NCBI RefSeq assembly: GCF_014698115.1 | Contig: NZ_JACJSJ010000028.1 | Span: 1 to 64,000 of the forward strand | Direction: 5' to 3' | Source of the DNA: Nostoc sp. FACHB-973 | GTDB taxonomy: Bacteria > Cyanobacteriota > Cyanobacteriia > Cyanobacteriales > Nostocaceae | Length of the DNA: 64,000 nt | In this document: positions 36,438 to 46,031 of the stretch, piece after piece | Layout: each line of letters opens with the position of its first letter | How positions within the stretch are numbered: the stretch's first letter is position 1 | Notes under the pieces: generated by a model | The model's input: only the letters and a program-made list of their open reading frames with translations | Databases searched by the model: none | Told to the model about the DNA's origin: nothing | Position numbers and translations under genes: made by a program

Positions 36438-38750
36438 TTACTTAGCACTCTTTTTCAAACCTTGCCAGCTTTCTCGCAGCCGTTTCAAATTAGGTGGATG
36501 TCCACCATAACGCCAGCTAACATAAGCTTGACAAATTTCATCTATTACCTCAGCAGTTGTTGGGGGATGATGCTGGTATGAAACTTTCGCATACTCTAGC
36601 GGTGTTTGTGCTGGATGTTTACCTAAACCTTTTTGCGCTGTCCATTGCAGCATTTGTTGATAAAGGCTTTCCATCGCTGGCAATTTCTTTAACCATCGGC
36701 GATTGCGCCATTGGCGCCACTGTCCCCAACCCAGCCAACCAAAGAAAGCTATGGTGGTACCCAAAATTAAGCCAGTCAATACACCGAACCAACCTTGAGA
36801 GAATAAAGCCAAAAACCAAGCGATCGCTTTACTCACCCAGCTAAATATTGTCCCAAATACATTATTCAATAAACCTGTCACCGGAGAAGGTAACCATCCA
36901 GCAACCCACTGCCAAAATTGCCGCAGCACGCTAAAAGTTTCAGTATCTTCAATTGACGGGGGTATCAAGGGGTGATTGGGAATTGGATCAAAGGCAAACC
37001 AGCCATATTTAGGAAAATACACTTCCGTCATCACGTAGGCATCTGTATTACGAACAACATACATCCCCGTGAATGGATTAAACTCTCCCGGACTAAACCC
37101 GGCCACCAACCGCGCCGGAATGCCAATGGAACGCAGCATCACCGTGAAAACTGTGGAAAAATGGTCTGGATAGCCTCCTTTGTACTTGAATAAAAAAGCT
37201 TCTACCAAGTCTTCTTTTTCATCTAAATAAGGTAGTTCTAAGGGATTTTGCGGTATAGAGTAGTATTGCTTCAAGTATTGAGCTAAATAAAGAGCCTTTT
37301 CATAAGCTGAATCTAAGTTTTTAGAAGACTTTGCTACCCGGTTTTGATTGTACTTGGCGAGGATTTCTTCGGTGCGTTGCCGGACTTTTTCGGCAATTTC
37401 GGGCGGGATTTGGAGATAATGCTTTTTAATATCTTGGGGATATTTAGTAGAAGTTTGACCTAACAAAGTCCGATCGCGGTATGGTACTTCGGAAACTACT
37501 GTATAAGTCACACCTTCTGATAATTCCACAGGCGATCGCAACCCGTCTTCTTTATCAACTGCGATCATTGGTGTGGGAAAGTAAATCTCCTTGGGATTAG
37601 CCATTGCTGGAATTAAATTCGGCAAATCCGACACCACTGTATAAGTTTGTACTACTTCTTGAGTTTTACCAGTAATCAGAGGTGGGGGAATAAAAATTTC
37701 GTAAGACCAAGGCGATCGCCTGATGGTGGTAACATCTTCTTTACGAGAAACTTCCCATCCTTTACCTGTATAACGGTCAAATCCCAAAACTCGCCAAAAA
37801 CCCTCAGCTTGCGATCGCACTCGCATCACAACCTTGGGTTTCATCTCACCCCGCAGGTTTTGGTTAATTTCGCTATTGAAACCGTAGTAAAAATTATTAT
37901 CTACTTTTCCTGGTTGCCCAGTTTTATTCTGTCCTGTACCATCACCTTGATTATTACCATTACCTTCGCGGACATAACCGCGATTGATAATGCCACGTCC
38001 TGTAAAATTGCCTTTGATATCAATTGGAGGACTTACAGGAAAAGTACGTAATTGGTAGCCAGGTAACCTGGGTAAAACAGCAAAAATTGCCAGTCCGAGA
38101 CCGACAATTACAAAAAAGTTAACAATTAAAAATTTAAAATTTAAACTTGAGAATTTCTCTTTTGGGGTGTTTTCTTTTTGTGTTTTTAATGGCTGCAAAC
38201 CCAAGCGTGAGCGATAATCTAATATTAACGTTGGGAGAGCGATCGCTAAAAATAACAGCAACACAGGTGCAAATGCTAAAGTCTGACTCAGCGTTGCAGC
38301 CACACCCAATAAAATCAATCCGATGACAATCGAATAACCCAAATTTTTGCGGCGGGGTGTATCAAAGCTGTGCAACACCTGTAGTTGAATTAATAACTCT
38401 GCCAAACCCAACCGCGTATCATTCAACTCTGTTACTAACCGCCCAAAGAAAGTACCCAGCGCTATTAACATTCCGATAGCGATGCAGAACTTTACAGCAA
38501 CATTGCGATCGCCGCGACGATAGTAACTCCAAATCGCACCCACTACACTCAGGGGTAACGCCCAAATACTGAATGAAGTCTCCGCAGCGATATCTGTCGC
38601 CACAATTCCCAAAATAACCAACGCTAGCACCAGCACCCGTAAGGAAATTGAATTTTCCACTTCTGTCAAAGGCGAACCCTGTGTATTTTGCTGCCTGAAA
38701 TTACCTGTAGGGAGACGCCAAAACCGATTCATCCTGGATAAGTTAAACAA
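36438..38750 (-). CDS. TgpA-like transglutaminase-fold membrane protein with altered catalytic residues
   Basis: This 770-residue protein has an N-terminal DUF3488-type membrane domain (about residues 30-230), a transglutaminase-like core (about 500-600), two further membrane segments (about 640-690) and a DUF4129-like tail. The core keeps RSIGIPARLVAGF and the Asp in AFDPIP (D588). The catalytic Cys position (usually GYCEHF) is P528 in GYPDHF, and the catalytic His (usually DAHAW) is Y572 in TDAYVM. It is therefore probably not an active transglutaminase or protease. It stands alone upstream of the patU end. Confidence 0.88.
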   Translation of the reverse strand: MFNLSRMNRFWRLPTGNFRQQNTQGSPLTEVENSISLRVLVLALVILGIVATDIAAETSFSIWALPLSVVGAIWSYYRRGDRNVAVKFCIAIGMLIALGTFFGRLVTELNDTRLGLAELLIQLQVLHSFDTPRRKNLGYSIVIGLILLGVAATLSQTLAFAPVLLLFLAIALPTLILDYRSRLGLQPLKTQKENTPKEKFSSLNFKFLIVNFFVIVGLGLAIFAVLPRLPGYQLRTFPVSPPIDIKGNFTGRGIINRGYVREGNGNNQGDGTGQNKTGQPGKVDNNFYYGFNSEINQNLRGEMKPKVVMRVRSQAEGFWRVLGFDRYTGKGWEVSRKEDVTTIRRSPWSYEIFIPPPLITGKTQEVVQTYTVVSDLPNLIPAMANPKEIYFPTPMIAVDKEDGLRSPVELSEGVTYTVVSEVPYRDRTLLGQTSTKYPQDIKKHYLQIPPEIAEKVRQRTEEILAKYNQNRVAKSSKNLDSAYEKALYLAQYLKQYYSIPQNPLELPYLDEKEDLVEAFLFKYKGGYPDHFSTVFTVMLRSIGIPARLVAGFSPGEFNPFTGMYVVRNTDAYVMTEVYFPKYGWFAFDPIPNHPLIPPSIEDTETFSVLRQFWQWVAGWLPSPVTGLLNNVFGTIFSWVSKAIAWFLALFSQGWFGVLTGLILGTTIAFFGWLGWGQWRQWRNRRWLKKLPAMESLYQQMLQWTAQKGLGKHPAQTPLEYAKVSYQHHPPTTAEVIDEICQAYVSWRYGGHPPNLKRLRESWQGLKKSAK

Positions 38751-39151
38751 GGTGTAGCTCCCACGGAAACAATACTAACGACGGAACTGGCCGCCCTACT
38801 ATTAAGTATTCCCGTTGGGAAAGTTTTCTTATCCTGTTTTTAAGTATCTATAAGTGGAAAATTAATAGCGATCAAAATTCTAGATCACAAAGACGCGATA
38901 AATCGCCGTCAAGACGAAGGACTGGTTATTGTAGAGACGGCGATTTATCGCGTCTCTTGCCTTAACCGAACAGTATTGGTTACGGGTTGAGTTTACACAT
39001 GCCTAAGATTTGGCAACCTACATGAAGTAAGCACCCTGTTTCTAGTAGTCTTGAAAGAGAAACAAAGCCCCAAAGCACCAGCTAGGGGAAAAGTTATCTT
39101 AAATATATATCGGCATTCATTGACGCAGTGTGCTAGCGGTAGTAATTTAGA
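38751..39151. other. Intergenic region with the 20-base-arm inverted repeat
   Basis: This 401-base stretch separates patU (downstream end) from the TgpA-like gene start. Apart from the inverted repeat at 38891-38955, I see nothing coding. The TgpA-like gene promoter should lie in its left part. Confidence 0.5.
38891..38955. repeat. Inverted repeat with 20-base perfect arms
   Basis: AGACGCGATAAATCGCCGTC (38891-38910) is the exact reverse complement of the stretch at 38936-38955, with a 25-base loop. The right arm is preceded by GTAGA, as in the related palindrome at 15752, marking a dispersed family. Confidence 0.85.
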
Positions 39152-40132
39152 CTACATTGTGGGATTAATCACAAACAACAAAGGTTGTTCGTCTATTTCT
39201 GGAAACTCAACTTCCAGGGTATAAATTGGGTTAAGTTGCTCGCAGCCTAAATCTACACTTAGGTATCCGGAACTCGAAGATGTTGTCATTGCTAAGGTGC
39301 CACTTCCTCGCAATGTCAAAGTTCCTTTAACCGGTAAATCAGCTTGAACAAGTAACTTCGTAAGTTTACCTAGAGATTGGTACTCTACTTTAATGTTTAA
39401 AGTACCGACACTGGTTAGCCATTGTCTTTCTACCACTGGACTAGTCGCTGAAAGTGGTAGAGTCAGATTTTCCAGCAATTGTTTAGCCGCCAGCAATGAC
39501 AAAGCCATCTGTTGCCGGGGTTGTAAATCTGAATAATCGTTCTGAATATCAGGCATTTTGTCCAGAGTATTCACAGAACGATAGGTGCTTCTTAGCACCA
39601 GTCCAGCTATGTCATTTAGTGCCTGAGATTCGTTGGGGAAAAAGTTCTCCACCACTTGAACTAATTTTGCCCCCAGTGGCACTGAAGATGTAACCAACGC
39701 CTGACACTGTTCTAGCAATTGCCGGAAAACTCTTTCTGGCAGGGGAATCGGCAGATTCAGCTTTGACTGCTGTGCCATCCATCCCCAGGTAGGAACGAGT
39801 GTCATTGATGGCTCATCAACAAAGTCGGGATAGTCGGTTAATTGTGTTTCCCAGGGAAACAACGGTGGCTGATCTTGGATTTGGATTTGTAACCGACGCT
39901 TAAGGATGGCTTGGAAACGATCTTGCACAGTAGGAATTTCTCCCAGTTGAAGGGTTTGGGGCGTTCCTCTCAATTTTGGCTCACTGTTTTTTGAACTAGT
40001 GGCTTCCTTCAAGAGGTTTTTTACCCCGTCATTTTCCTCACATTCTAACGAGGGATACTCATCGTTTTTGACATTGCCTGTCAATAACCAATAGAGACAC
40101 TCGTTTTGTAAGGATTCTGAGTCACTATTCAT
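39152..40132 (-). CDS. patU: PatU-like heterocyst pattern protein (intact, unsplit)
   Basis: This 326-residue protein has no enzyme motif. It lies directly downstream of hetZ, where Anabaena sp. PCC 7120 has the split genes patU5 and patU3; other filamentous species are reported to have one intact patU. Its acidic N-terminus and two-part organisation (about residues 60-150 and 200-326) fit this. PatU affects heterocyst pattern. I start at ATG 40132 inside the hetZ stop region (overlap of eight bases), indicating translational coupling. The name rests on position and general resemblance. Confidence 0.78.
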   Translation of the reverse strand: MNSDSESLQNECLYWLLTGNVKNDEYPSLECEENDGVKNLLKEATSSKNSEPKLRGTPQTLQLGEIPTVQDRFQAILKRRLQIQIQDQPPLFPWETQLTDYPDFVDEPSMTLVPTWGWMAQQSKLNLPIPLPERVFRQLLEQCQALVTSSVPLGAKLVQVVENFFPNESQALNDIAGLVLRSTYRSVNTLDKMPDIQNDYSDLQPRQQMALSLLAAKQLLENLTLPLSATSPVVERQWLTSVGTLNIKVEYQSLGKLTKLLVQADLPVKGTLTLRGSGTLAMTTSSSSGYLSVDLGCEQLNPIYTLEVEFPEIDEQPLLFVINPTM

Positions 40133-41327
40133 GAGTAGATGCACCTGATCCGGACACTAATGAGTTACGAATTTCCCAAGCTTGTTCCAGAATCTTAAAC
40201 CAGCGTTTCTGTAGTTGTGCCATTGACAGCCCTAAAGTTTTAGCTATTTTTTCATCGGCTTGTCCTTGTTGCTTCAACTCTAGTAAAGACCGCTGTTTAT
40301 CGTCCAACTGCGTTGTGTATGCTTGCCATTGCTGGGGAGTTAAGCCCAAGTTGGTATGCAATGAAGCTTCTAGCCATTCGTGAACTAATTCCCAACGGTG
40401 CAACAAGGCGAATCGAATAAGATGATACTTGAAGCGCTGCTGTAAGTAATCTCTCTGACGAGAGGTTAAGCCCAAAACCGATTCAATTTCTTGTGCTGAT
40501 AGATCTTGAAGACGAAGCGAAAAGTAATCAGCACAGTCAGATTGTTGCCGTTGTTCGAGATAATTCATTAATTCGGTAATCACAACAGAACGCAAGGTGT
40601 CTTCTTCAGGTTCCGGTTCTGTTTGGGTTGCCATTGTGGAGCGCAATTGCTGAATGGCTGGTTCTTCCCAACCGTCGGCTTCACTATTGCTGCCTTCTGC
40701 GGCTTGTTCTATATCTACGCTGGTTTCGGGGGGTTGCTGTTGGGAGAAAGTTTGCGCTCGCAGGATAATTAGCTGCTGCTGACGGCCTGGTAAGGGAATT
40801 CGCCGCTTACCATAGCGCTCGGTAAATGCCATGTACTCAGACAATTCCAGAAGCGTTTGTGGCCGATAAGTGGCACCGAGTTGATTTTCTCGCCGGAAAG
40901 CGTTCAATGCTTCCAGATAAAAACTTTGTAGAAAATCTTCAATTATAGTCAGCCGCCCTTGATAGCTCAATTGCTTCTGAGGAGGATTAATGTAACGATA
41001 AATAATAGCGCTCAAAGTACTGTGTAATTCTACCCTGCCCCGATTTGAACCCAACTGATAGTACCTGAGACACTGTTGCAGCCGATGTCGGGCGAGGGTG
41101 AGTGCCGAGCTTTCCACAGTTCCGGAAGCTTGGATTCGTTTGCTTTCACTGCAAATCCGATAGACTTCGTTGGTAATTCGTCTTGCCACATCGTGACAAT
41201 TTTGTTCCGAAGCTTTGGTTGATTGCTGGAACTCCCTGGACAGGAGTTGAAAGATCGCCTCCACACCAATAGAATTTTCTCCCAGAAAAGTTGCAGATGG
41301 AATAGTTGCGGTTGCGGCTGAATTCAT
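40125..41327 (-). CDS. hetZ: Heterocyst differentiation regulator HetZ
   Basis: HetZ is a DNA-binding regulator acting early in heterocyst differentiation. The start is ATG 41327 (MNSAATATIPSATFLG), giving 400 residues, close to the 401 I recall for the Anabaena protein. Recognisable stretches are STLSAIIYRYINPP, RLTIIEDFLQSFYLEALNAF and AFTERYGKRRIPLPGRQQQL, with sigma-like or helix-turn-helix regions near the end (LGLTSRQRDYLQQRF; ADEKIAKTLGLSMAQLQKRW). Its stop overlaps the patU start. The assignment is from recall of the family, not a search. Confidence 0.88.
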   Translation of the reverse strand: MNSAATATIPSATFLGENSIGVEAIFQLLSREFQQSTKASEQNCHDVARRITNEVYRICSESKRIQASGTVESSALTLARHRLQQCLRYYQLGSNRGRVELHSTLSAIIYRYINPPQKQLSYQGRLTIIEDFLQSFYLEALNAFRRENQLGATYRPQTLLELSEYMAFTERYGKRRIPLPGRQQQLIILRAQTFSQQQPPETSVDIEQAAEGSNSEADGWEEPAIQQLRSTMATQTEPEPEEDTLRSVVITELMNYLEQRQQSDCADYFSLRLQDLSAQEIESVLGLTSRQRDYLQQRFKYHLIRFALLHRWELVHEWLEASLHTNLGLTPQQWQAYTTQLDDKQRSLLELKQQGQADEKIAKTLGLSMAQLQKRWFKILEQAWEIRNSLVSGSGASTHE

Positions 41328-41531
41328 AGTCTCGGTTTTCAAAAGACCTTAAGGTATTTAAATACAACCTGTACGACCGTGGGTGTTGGCTTTTTGAGTT
41401 TTGCTTATAAGCTAAATGCAGACCAATCCTACGTTGAAGATGTGCCTGATGTTATTATTCCCAAATTTAATGGGATTGTTCACATTTTGTAGATGTTATT
41501 GCCATTACCCAGGAGCCGTATACAAGTCATT

Positions 41532-42005
41532 ATGGATTTAGAAGCACAAATTCAATTGCTGATTGACAATGCACCCCGCGATGGTATAACACCAAATCTA
41601 ATTTCAGCAATTGCTCCTTCCCTGAGAGCGATCGCTCAAAAATTACGTTACTCCCAGTACTATATTCTCCAAAGTTCGGAGGGCAACTGGGTTTTAACTA
41701 CACTGAGCAATCGTACTAATCCAGGATTGGAAAAGCGAGTGGTTTACGCTTTCCCTACCATACAGGATGTCTCCCTAATTTCCACTGCTGGGCTTGACCC
41801 TCAAATGCTAACTAAAATTGTTCCCGTCACCCATATTTTGTTTCAATTGGTGGCATTGGAACCCGTAGATAGTATCGTTTTTTTGGAAACGCCGGGTCAG
41901 ACCACTCATACCTTTGAAGTCCGGCGAACTGAGTTAGAAAAACTCATGCAACAAAAGCTGCGACAGATGCGATCGCCGAAACACATACCCCCTGATATTG
42001 CATAG
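41532..42005 (+). CDS. Conserved hypothetical protein
   Basis: I do not recognise this 157-residue soluble protein. It has an N-terminal helical part (LEAQIQLLIDNAPRDGITPN; ISAIAPSLRAIAQKL) and a beta-rich middle (YYILQSSEGNWVLTTL, then VVYAFPTIQDVSL). It is divergent from hetZ. I chose ATG 41532 (MDLEAQIQ) over a start at 41493. The regular domain pattern suggests a real gene. Confidence 0.7.
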   Translation: MDLEAQIQLLIDNAPRDGITPNLISAIAPSLRAIAQKLRYSQYYILQSSEGNWVLTTLSNRTNPGLEKRVVYAFPTIQDVSLISTAGLDPQMLTKIVPVTHILFQLVALEPVDSIVFLETPGQTTHTFEVRRTELEKLMQQKLRQMRSPKHIPPDIA

Positions 42006-42166
42006 AATAATTTTGACTCTGAGATTTTTTCGATACAAGCCAATATCTGTCTTTAAAACTTATGAGCGCCAAAAATTGGCGCTCATAATTTTCTAAAAAA
42101 TTTTCAATTTCCAATCTGTCTGCAAAAATTTGCTCAATCGGGAAACCATTTTTTCCCTTATCGCTT

Positions 42167-42503
42167 TGCAATGTCTAGAATCGATTAAAAAACAGTTAGC
42201 AGTGAACAATTCTCAATTTTTTGTTTAGCTTCTTCTAAAATACAAGGTCAGATTTTAACTCTCTGCAATATCTAGAATCGATTAAAAAACAGTTACTAAT
42301 GAACAATTTTCAATTTTTTGTTTAGTAGTCGTAGGTTGGGTTGAGGAACCTAGCAAGATCCCGCAAGGTAACCCAACATTTCTGATTTTTTCGGTTCTCA
42401 CAGGATAAACCCAACCTACGGTTAGTATTTTCAACTCTGTGCAATATCTAACAATTGATTAAAAAACAGTTACCACTGAACAATTTTCAATTTTTGTGTT
42501 TAG
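42167..42503. repeat. Three copies of a 62-64 base direct repeat
   Basis: Copies lie at 42167-42228, 42264-42325 and 42440-42503. Each opens with TGCAATRTCTA and shares ATTAAAAAACAGTTA, TGAACAATT and TCAATTTTT. Copies 2 and 3 are separated by the element at 42330-42420. Confidence 0.85.
42330..42420. mobile_element. 91-base MITE-like element with 13-base terminal inverted repeats
   Basis: Perfect ends CGTAGGTTGGGTT and AACCCAACCTACG flank an internal segment that also contains GTAACCCAACA. It sits between repeat copies 2 and 3, suggesting insertion into the repeat cluster. It encodes nothing and could be a non-autonomous element or a dispersed hairpin repeat. Confidence 0.65.
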
Positions 42504-42653
42504 CTTCTGTTGAGCCAGAAATACCCACCCAAGAATAGTTGTGCAGGTTTGACTGAGGCAGAACTTACGCAACTGGCACGTTCGCACAAGTCGGAAAACG
42601 CGCCTAAGCGACTGGCTCAACTTTTGGCAAAATTTAAAATCTAAAATTCGTTT

Positions 42654-43625
42654 TTAATAAAGCCGACTCAGTGCATAGTCAGCTATGTTAATCAATGCCT
42701 GCTGGGACTCTGACGGCGGCAGAACTGCAAGATGTTCAATTGCCAATTTAGTATGATGAGCAGCTAATTCTCGCGCTTGCTGTATACCCTGGCTATCTTG
42801 AATCAGTGCTAATGCTTGCTCTAAATCCCCTTCTTGAGCAAATTCTCTTTCAATCAGCACTTCCAAGTATGGTTTTTCCGCTAAAGCAAATAAAACCGGT
42901 GCAGTCAGATTACCACTTTTAAGATCCGATGCCACTGGTTTACCCAAGGTATCTGTTGTACTGGTGAAATCTAGAATGTCATCAACAATTTGAAATGCTA
43001 TGCCAAGGTCACGACCATAGCTATACAGATGCTCAACAGTTTCTCGAGACACTTCACTGAGTAACCCAGCGGCTTTGGAACTATTAGCAATTAACGAAGC
43101 TGTTTTGTAATAACTCTTTTGGAGGTAAGTTTCAATAGAGATACCAGCATCAAAACGATTCAATCCCTGCTGAATCTCCCCAGTAGCTAGATCCATAATC
43201 ACTTCTGAGAGCAGTTTCACCACCTCCAAATTGTCTAAGTTTGCTAAATACCATGAAGATTGGGCAAAGAGAAAATCTCCTGCTAATATGGCAATGCGGT
43301 TACCAAACAAACTATGAACGGTGGCAACGCCTCGCCGCACGTCTGATTCATCTACCACATCATCGTGTACCAAGCTTGCTGTATGAATCATTTCGGTAAT
43401 CTCAGCTAAGCGGCGATGACGCGGGGTGATTTCTTGCTCTAACATTGTTGCCCGCGATATTAGCAAGACAATTGCTGGCCTGATACGCTTTCCCCCAGCT
43501 CCGAATAAATGTTCGGCTGCTGCAAACAAAATGGGGTGGCGATTTCCAACTAGCTGTTTGAGGTTATCTGCTAGTTGTCGCAGGTCTGCTTCCACAGGGG
43601 TAAACAGGGAGGTGGCTGGGGTCAT
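42654..43625 (-). CDS. sds: Solanesyl/all-trans polyprenyl diphosphate synthase
   Basis: It elongates farnesyl or geranylgeranyl diphosphate to the long prenyl chain for plastoquinone. Both aspartate-rich motifs are present: first LVHDDVVDESD, second FQIVDDILDFTS. The sequence GGKRIRPAIVLL near residue 50 is the isopentenyl-diphosphate site. At 323 residues it matches cyanobacterial Sds. The chain length is inferred from family position. Confidence 0.93.
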   Translation of the reverse strand: MTPATSLFTPVEADLRQLADNLKQLVGNRHPILFAAAEHLFGAGGKRIRPAIVLLISRATMLEQEITPRHRRLAEITEMIHTASLVHDDVVDESDVRRGVATVHSLFGNRIAILAGDFLFAQSSWYLANLDNLEVVKLLSEVIMDLATGEIQQGLNRFDAGISIETYLQKSYYKTASLIANSSKAAGLLSEVSRETVEHLYSYGRDLGIAFQIVDDILDFTSTTDTLGKPVASDLKSGNLTAPVLFALAEKPYLEVLIEREFAQEGDLEQALALIQDSQGIQQARELAAHHTKLAIEHLAVLPPSESQQALINIADYALSRLY

Positions 43626-44773
43626 GGATGGGCGGACTCTGACTTAGGTTACGAAAGTTTACATATCCTTTACTCATTTTAAGATAACCCTGTGCCAGCG
43701 CAAAGTTTTCATCAGTAATCCCATACTCATAAAATCTACTGGAGGAAATCTTAGCTAATACAGTTTTTGTCAATAAGCAATTATGCTTAATCTTAATATA
43801 TTTCTGAGATATGGGAAAAGTGTTCACTGAAGATCGTGTTACTGAAGTCTTGTAAAATTTTCTTTAAGTGTGGGCCACTGTCTAAAAGATAAAAATAAGG
43901 CTTTATCAGTGCTCATTCCAGAAAAATTGAAATCAAGCACTTGGTGCAAGATATCAGGGTATCCACTTGCCGTATTTGTACATAGTCCCCTACAGATAAA
44001 ACAACAGATTAAGTATTATTGCTTATTTACAATAATGAGAAAAAGTGTATTAGATTCAATCATGTAAGACTAAATTTTTTTTCAGCTTGAAGTGTAGCTC
44101 TTGAAAAAATTTGAAATTTAGCAGACGAGTGGGCTTAAAATTCAAGGCTGTTGTGTTACGCTAAAATATAGGAATTTTAAATTTTTCAGATACTCACACA
44201 CCAAAAGTAGGTCACCTGCTAGTTGATTTTACTGAAATGGTAGTTGTGTGTATAAAATAACTATTCGCTGGTGACATTGAGGGAATAACTCCTTTGATTT
44301 CTCCGACGATATGCGAAACTCCTAGTTTGGAGCTATGCAATACCCCTATGGGAAGCCCTTCGGGTGACGCTCCTTCTCTGCGAGACGCTAAACAAACGTA
44401 GCTAAGGGTAGGCTAAGGTCAACTAGGTCTTAAAGTTCTTCTTTATGACTCTGTTGGCTCAAAGGTACACTTTTTTAGCTGACGTTGAGCGCAAGGGTTA
44501 ATCCTGTCACAGTAGTGTTGAGCAAAAATAACGCAGATCGAGTAGACCGCTGAGAATTGCAGTATTAGGTTGTCTTTTGGCAACTGAGCTGCTGTGGGAT
44601 TTATGGTCTGCAAAAACTTGCATTAGATAATAAATTATTTGTCCGTAGAGAATCTGATCTCTATAGGTAGATTCACTATAGCAAACTACAGTCATCAAGA
44701 ACGTACTTGGTTGGCTGAAGTTCTACTAATTTCATGAAATTTTGTATTGCTTACCAAGGGTGCTAGTAGAACA
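43626..44773. other. Long intergenic region between sds and the small membrane ORF
   Basis: This 1.1 kb stretch is AT-rich, with no convincing gene. Around 44345-44395 is a dispersed-repeat segment (GGAAGCCCTTCGGGTGACGC, then CTCTGCGAGACGCTAAAC) common in Nostocales. A 65-codon open frame at 43870-44067 looks accidental. Confidence 0.5.
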
Positions 44774-44971
44774 ATGATTTACGGAAGTGTGCCTATGATG
44801 ATTTTTATTTTAGCGTCTGGATATTTGTTCACAGTCTACCTGTTATTAGCACTAGCAAAGCGGACGGGTACAAAGGCTGCTCCGGCAAGTTTTGCTTCAT
44901 CTGGTAAAGAAAAACATGAGCAGGAGATATCAATCAGGACAAAGGTGACTGAAGCGGTCAATAGTCAATAG
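44774..44971 (+). CDS. Small single-helix membrane protein
   Basis: This is a 65-residue protein with one strong membrane segment at residues about 6-27 (SVPMMIFILASGYLFTVYLL), followed by a charged cytoplasmic-style tail rich in Lys, Glu and Thr. The start is ATG 44774; an upstream start at 44747 is less likely. It is convergent with murI. The family is unknown, and it may or may not be translated. Confidence 0.5.
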   Translation: MIYGSVPMMIFILASGYLFTVYLLLALAKRTGTKAAPASFASSGKEKHEQEISIRTKVTEAVNSQ

Positions 44972-45036
44972 TCAATAGTCATTGGTCATTGGTGATTTGC
45001 AAATGACAAATGACTATTGACCAATGACAAATTAAT
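44962..45036. repeat. TAGTCAA/TTGGTCAT heptamers as inverted repeat
   Basis: GTCAATAGTCAATAGTCATT units start at the stop of the small gene and are mirrored by AATGACAAATGACTATTGAC just before the murI stop. They form a hairpin at the convergent junction. Confidence 0.75.
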
Positions 45037-45037
45037 T

Positions 45038-45904
45038 TTATTGGAGTTGGGAAATAGCGATATCAGTGAAGCAAACCTGTTCAACCAGGGGTGTATGGCC
45101 TAGCCAGTGAACTCCGGATTGGGAAAACTGTTGTGGACAACCACTAACGGCAAAGCGAGTTGGTAGTGGTGGGTGGGTATTTCTTAAGCCTAGTAAGTCT
45201 AGTTCTTGGGCACAAGCTACGACAACATGAACAGCTGGGTCAACGAGCTGGACTTGAGAGGGGACGAGCGATCGCAATACTGGTGTGAGCAGCGGATAAT
45301 GAGTACAGCCGTGGACTAAGGTATCAATTTCCTGCTCTAATAAAGGTTCTAAATAGCCTCGTGCTACTTGGGCTGTGTAAGGGTCGTGAATGCGGTTTTG
45401 CTCAATCAGTGGCACAAACTCTGGACATCCAACTTGCCATACTTGGACATTGGGATTAATTTCGAGTATGGCGTGCTTATAAGCATTACTCTTAGCTGTG
45501 GCGGGAGTGGCAATTACACCGATGCGCTTTCCCATCTGGACTGCTGCCCTTGCCCCTGGTAGGATTACTCCTAGTATGGGTACGCTAAATTCTTGACGCA
45601 CAGTTTCTAACGCTAGGGCAGAACTGGTGTTACAAGCCATAATCACCATTTTTACCTGCTGCTGTTGTAGCCAGGTGAGGATTTCACGGGTAAATTGTAA
45701 AATTTCTGCTTGTGAACGAATTCCGTAAGGAAGCCGAGCTGTATCCCCAAAATAAACAATTGATTCATTCGGAAGTTGGCGATATAGTTGTCGCAGTACT
45801 GTCAATCCTCCCACACCACTATCAAAGATACCAATTGGGGCGCGTTGGGGTTCTTGATTAGAAAAATCGTCAAGATTTTCTTCAAAAATGGAAGATGAAT
45901 ACAC
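45038..45904 (-). CDS. murI: Glutamate racemase
   Basis: It supplies D-glutamate for peptidoglycan precursors. The two catalytic Cys are in VIMACNTSSAL and VHGCTHYPLL. The N-terminal IGIFDSGVGGLTVLRQL and YFGDTARLPYG are typical. The 288 residues include a short N-terminal extension. It lies downstream of the two amidase genes on the same strand, a wall-metabolism neighbourhood also present in Anabaena. Confidence 0.95.
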   Translation of the reverse strand: MYSSSIFEENLDDFSNQEPQRAPIGIFDSGVGGLTVLRQLYRQLPNESIVYFGDTARLPYGIRSQAEILQFTREILTWLQQQQVKMVIMACNTSSALALETVRQEFSVPILGVILPGARAAVQMGKRIGVIATPATAKSNAYKHAILEINPNVQVWQVGCPEFVPLIEQNRIHDPYTAQVARGYLEPLLEQEIDTLVHGCTHYPLLTPVLRSLVPSQVQLVDPAVHVVVACAQELDLLGLRNTHPPLPTRFAVSGCPQQFSQSGVHWLGHTPLVEQVCFTDIAISQLQ

Positions 45905-46031
45905 AGGCAGATATTGATTTAGGTTTTTGGATATAAAATACAGAATCTAGCAGACAATTTACAAATTTACCACTAAATTCTGCACGCAAAAGCAGGATAT
46001 ATAGTTATTCTGAATTCTGAATTCTGTTATA

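Larger units (their letters stand above)
42006..42653. other. Repeat-rich intergenic region between the 41532 gene and sds
   Basis: This holds three copies of a 62-64 base direct repeat and one inserted 91-base inverted-repeat element, both listed separately. No gene was seen. Confidence 0.7.

Noticed and set aside
42167-42503. CRISPR array
   Set aside because: Only three long, imperfect AT-rich repeats with irregular spacing and no cas genes in the window.
43870-44067. 65-codon open frame in the sds-murI gap
   Set aside because: No recognisable pattern and AT-rich background; likely accidental.
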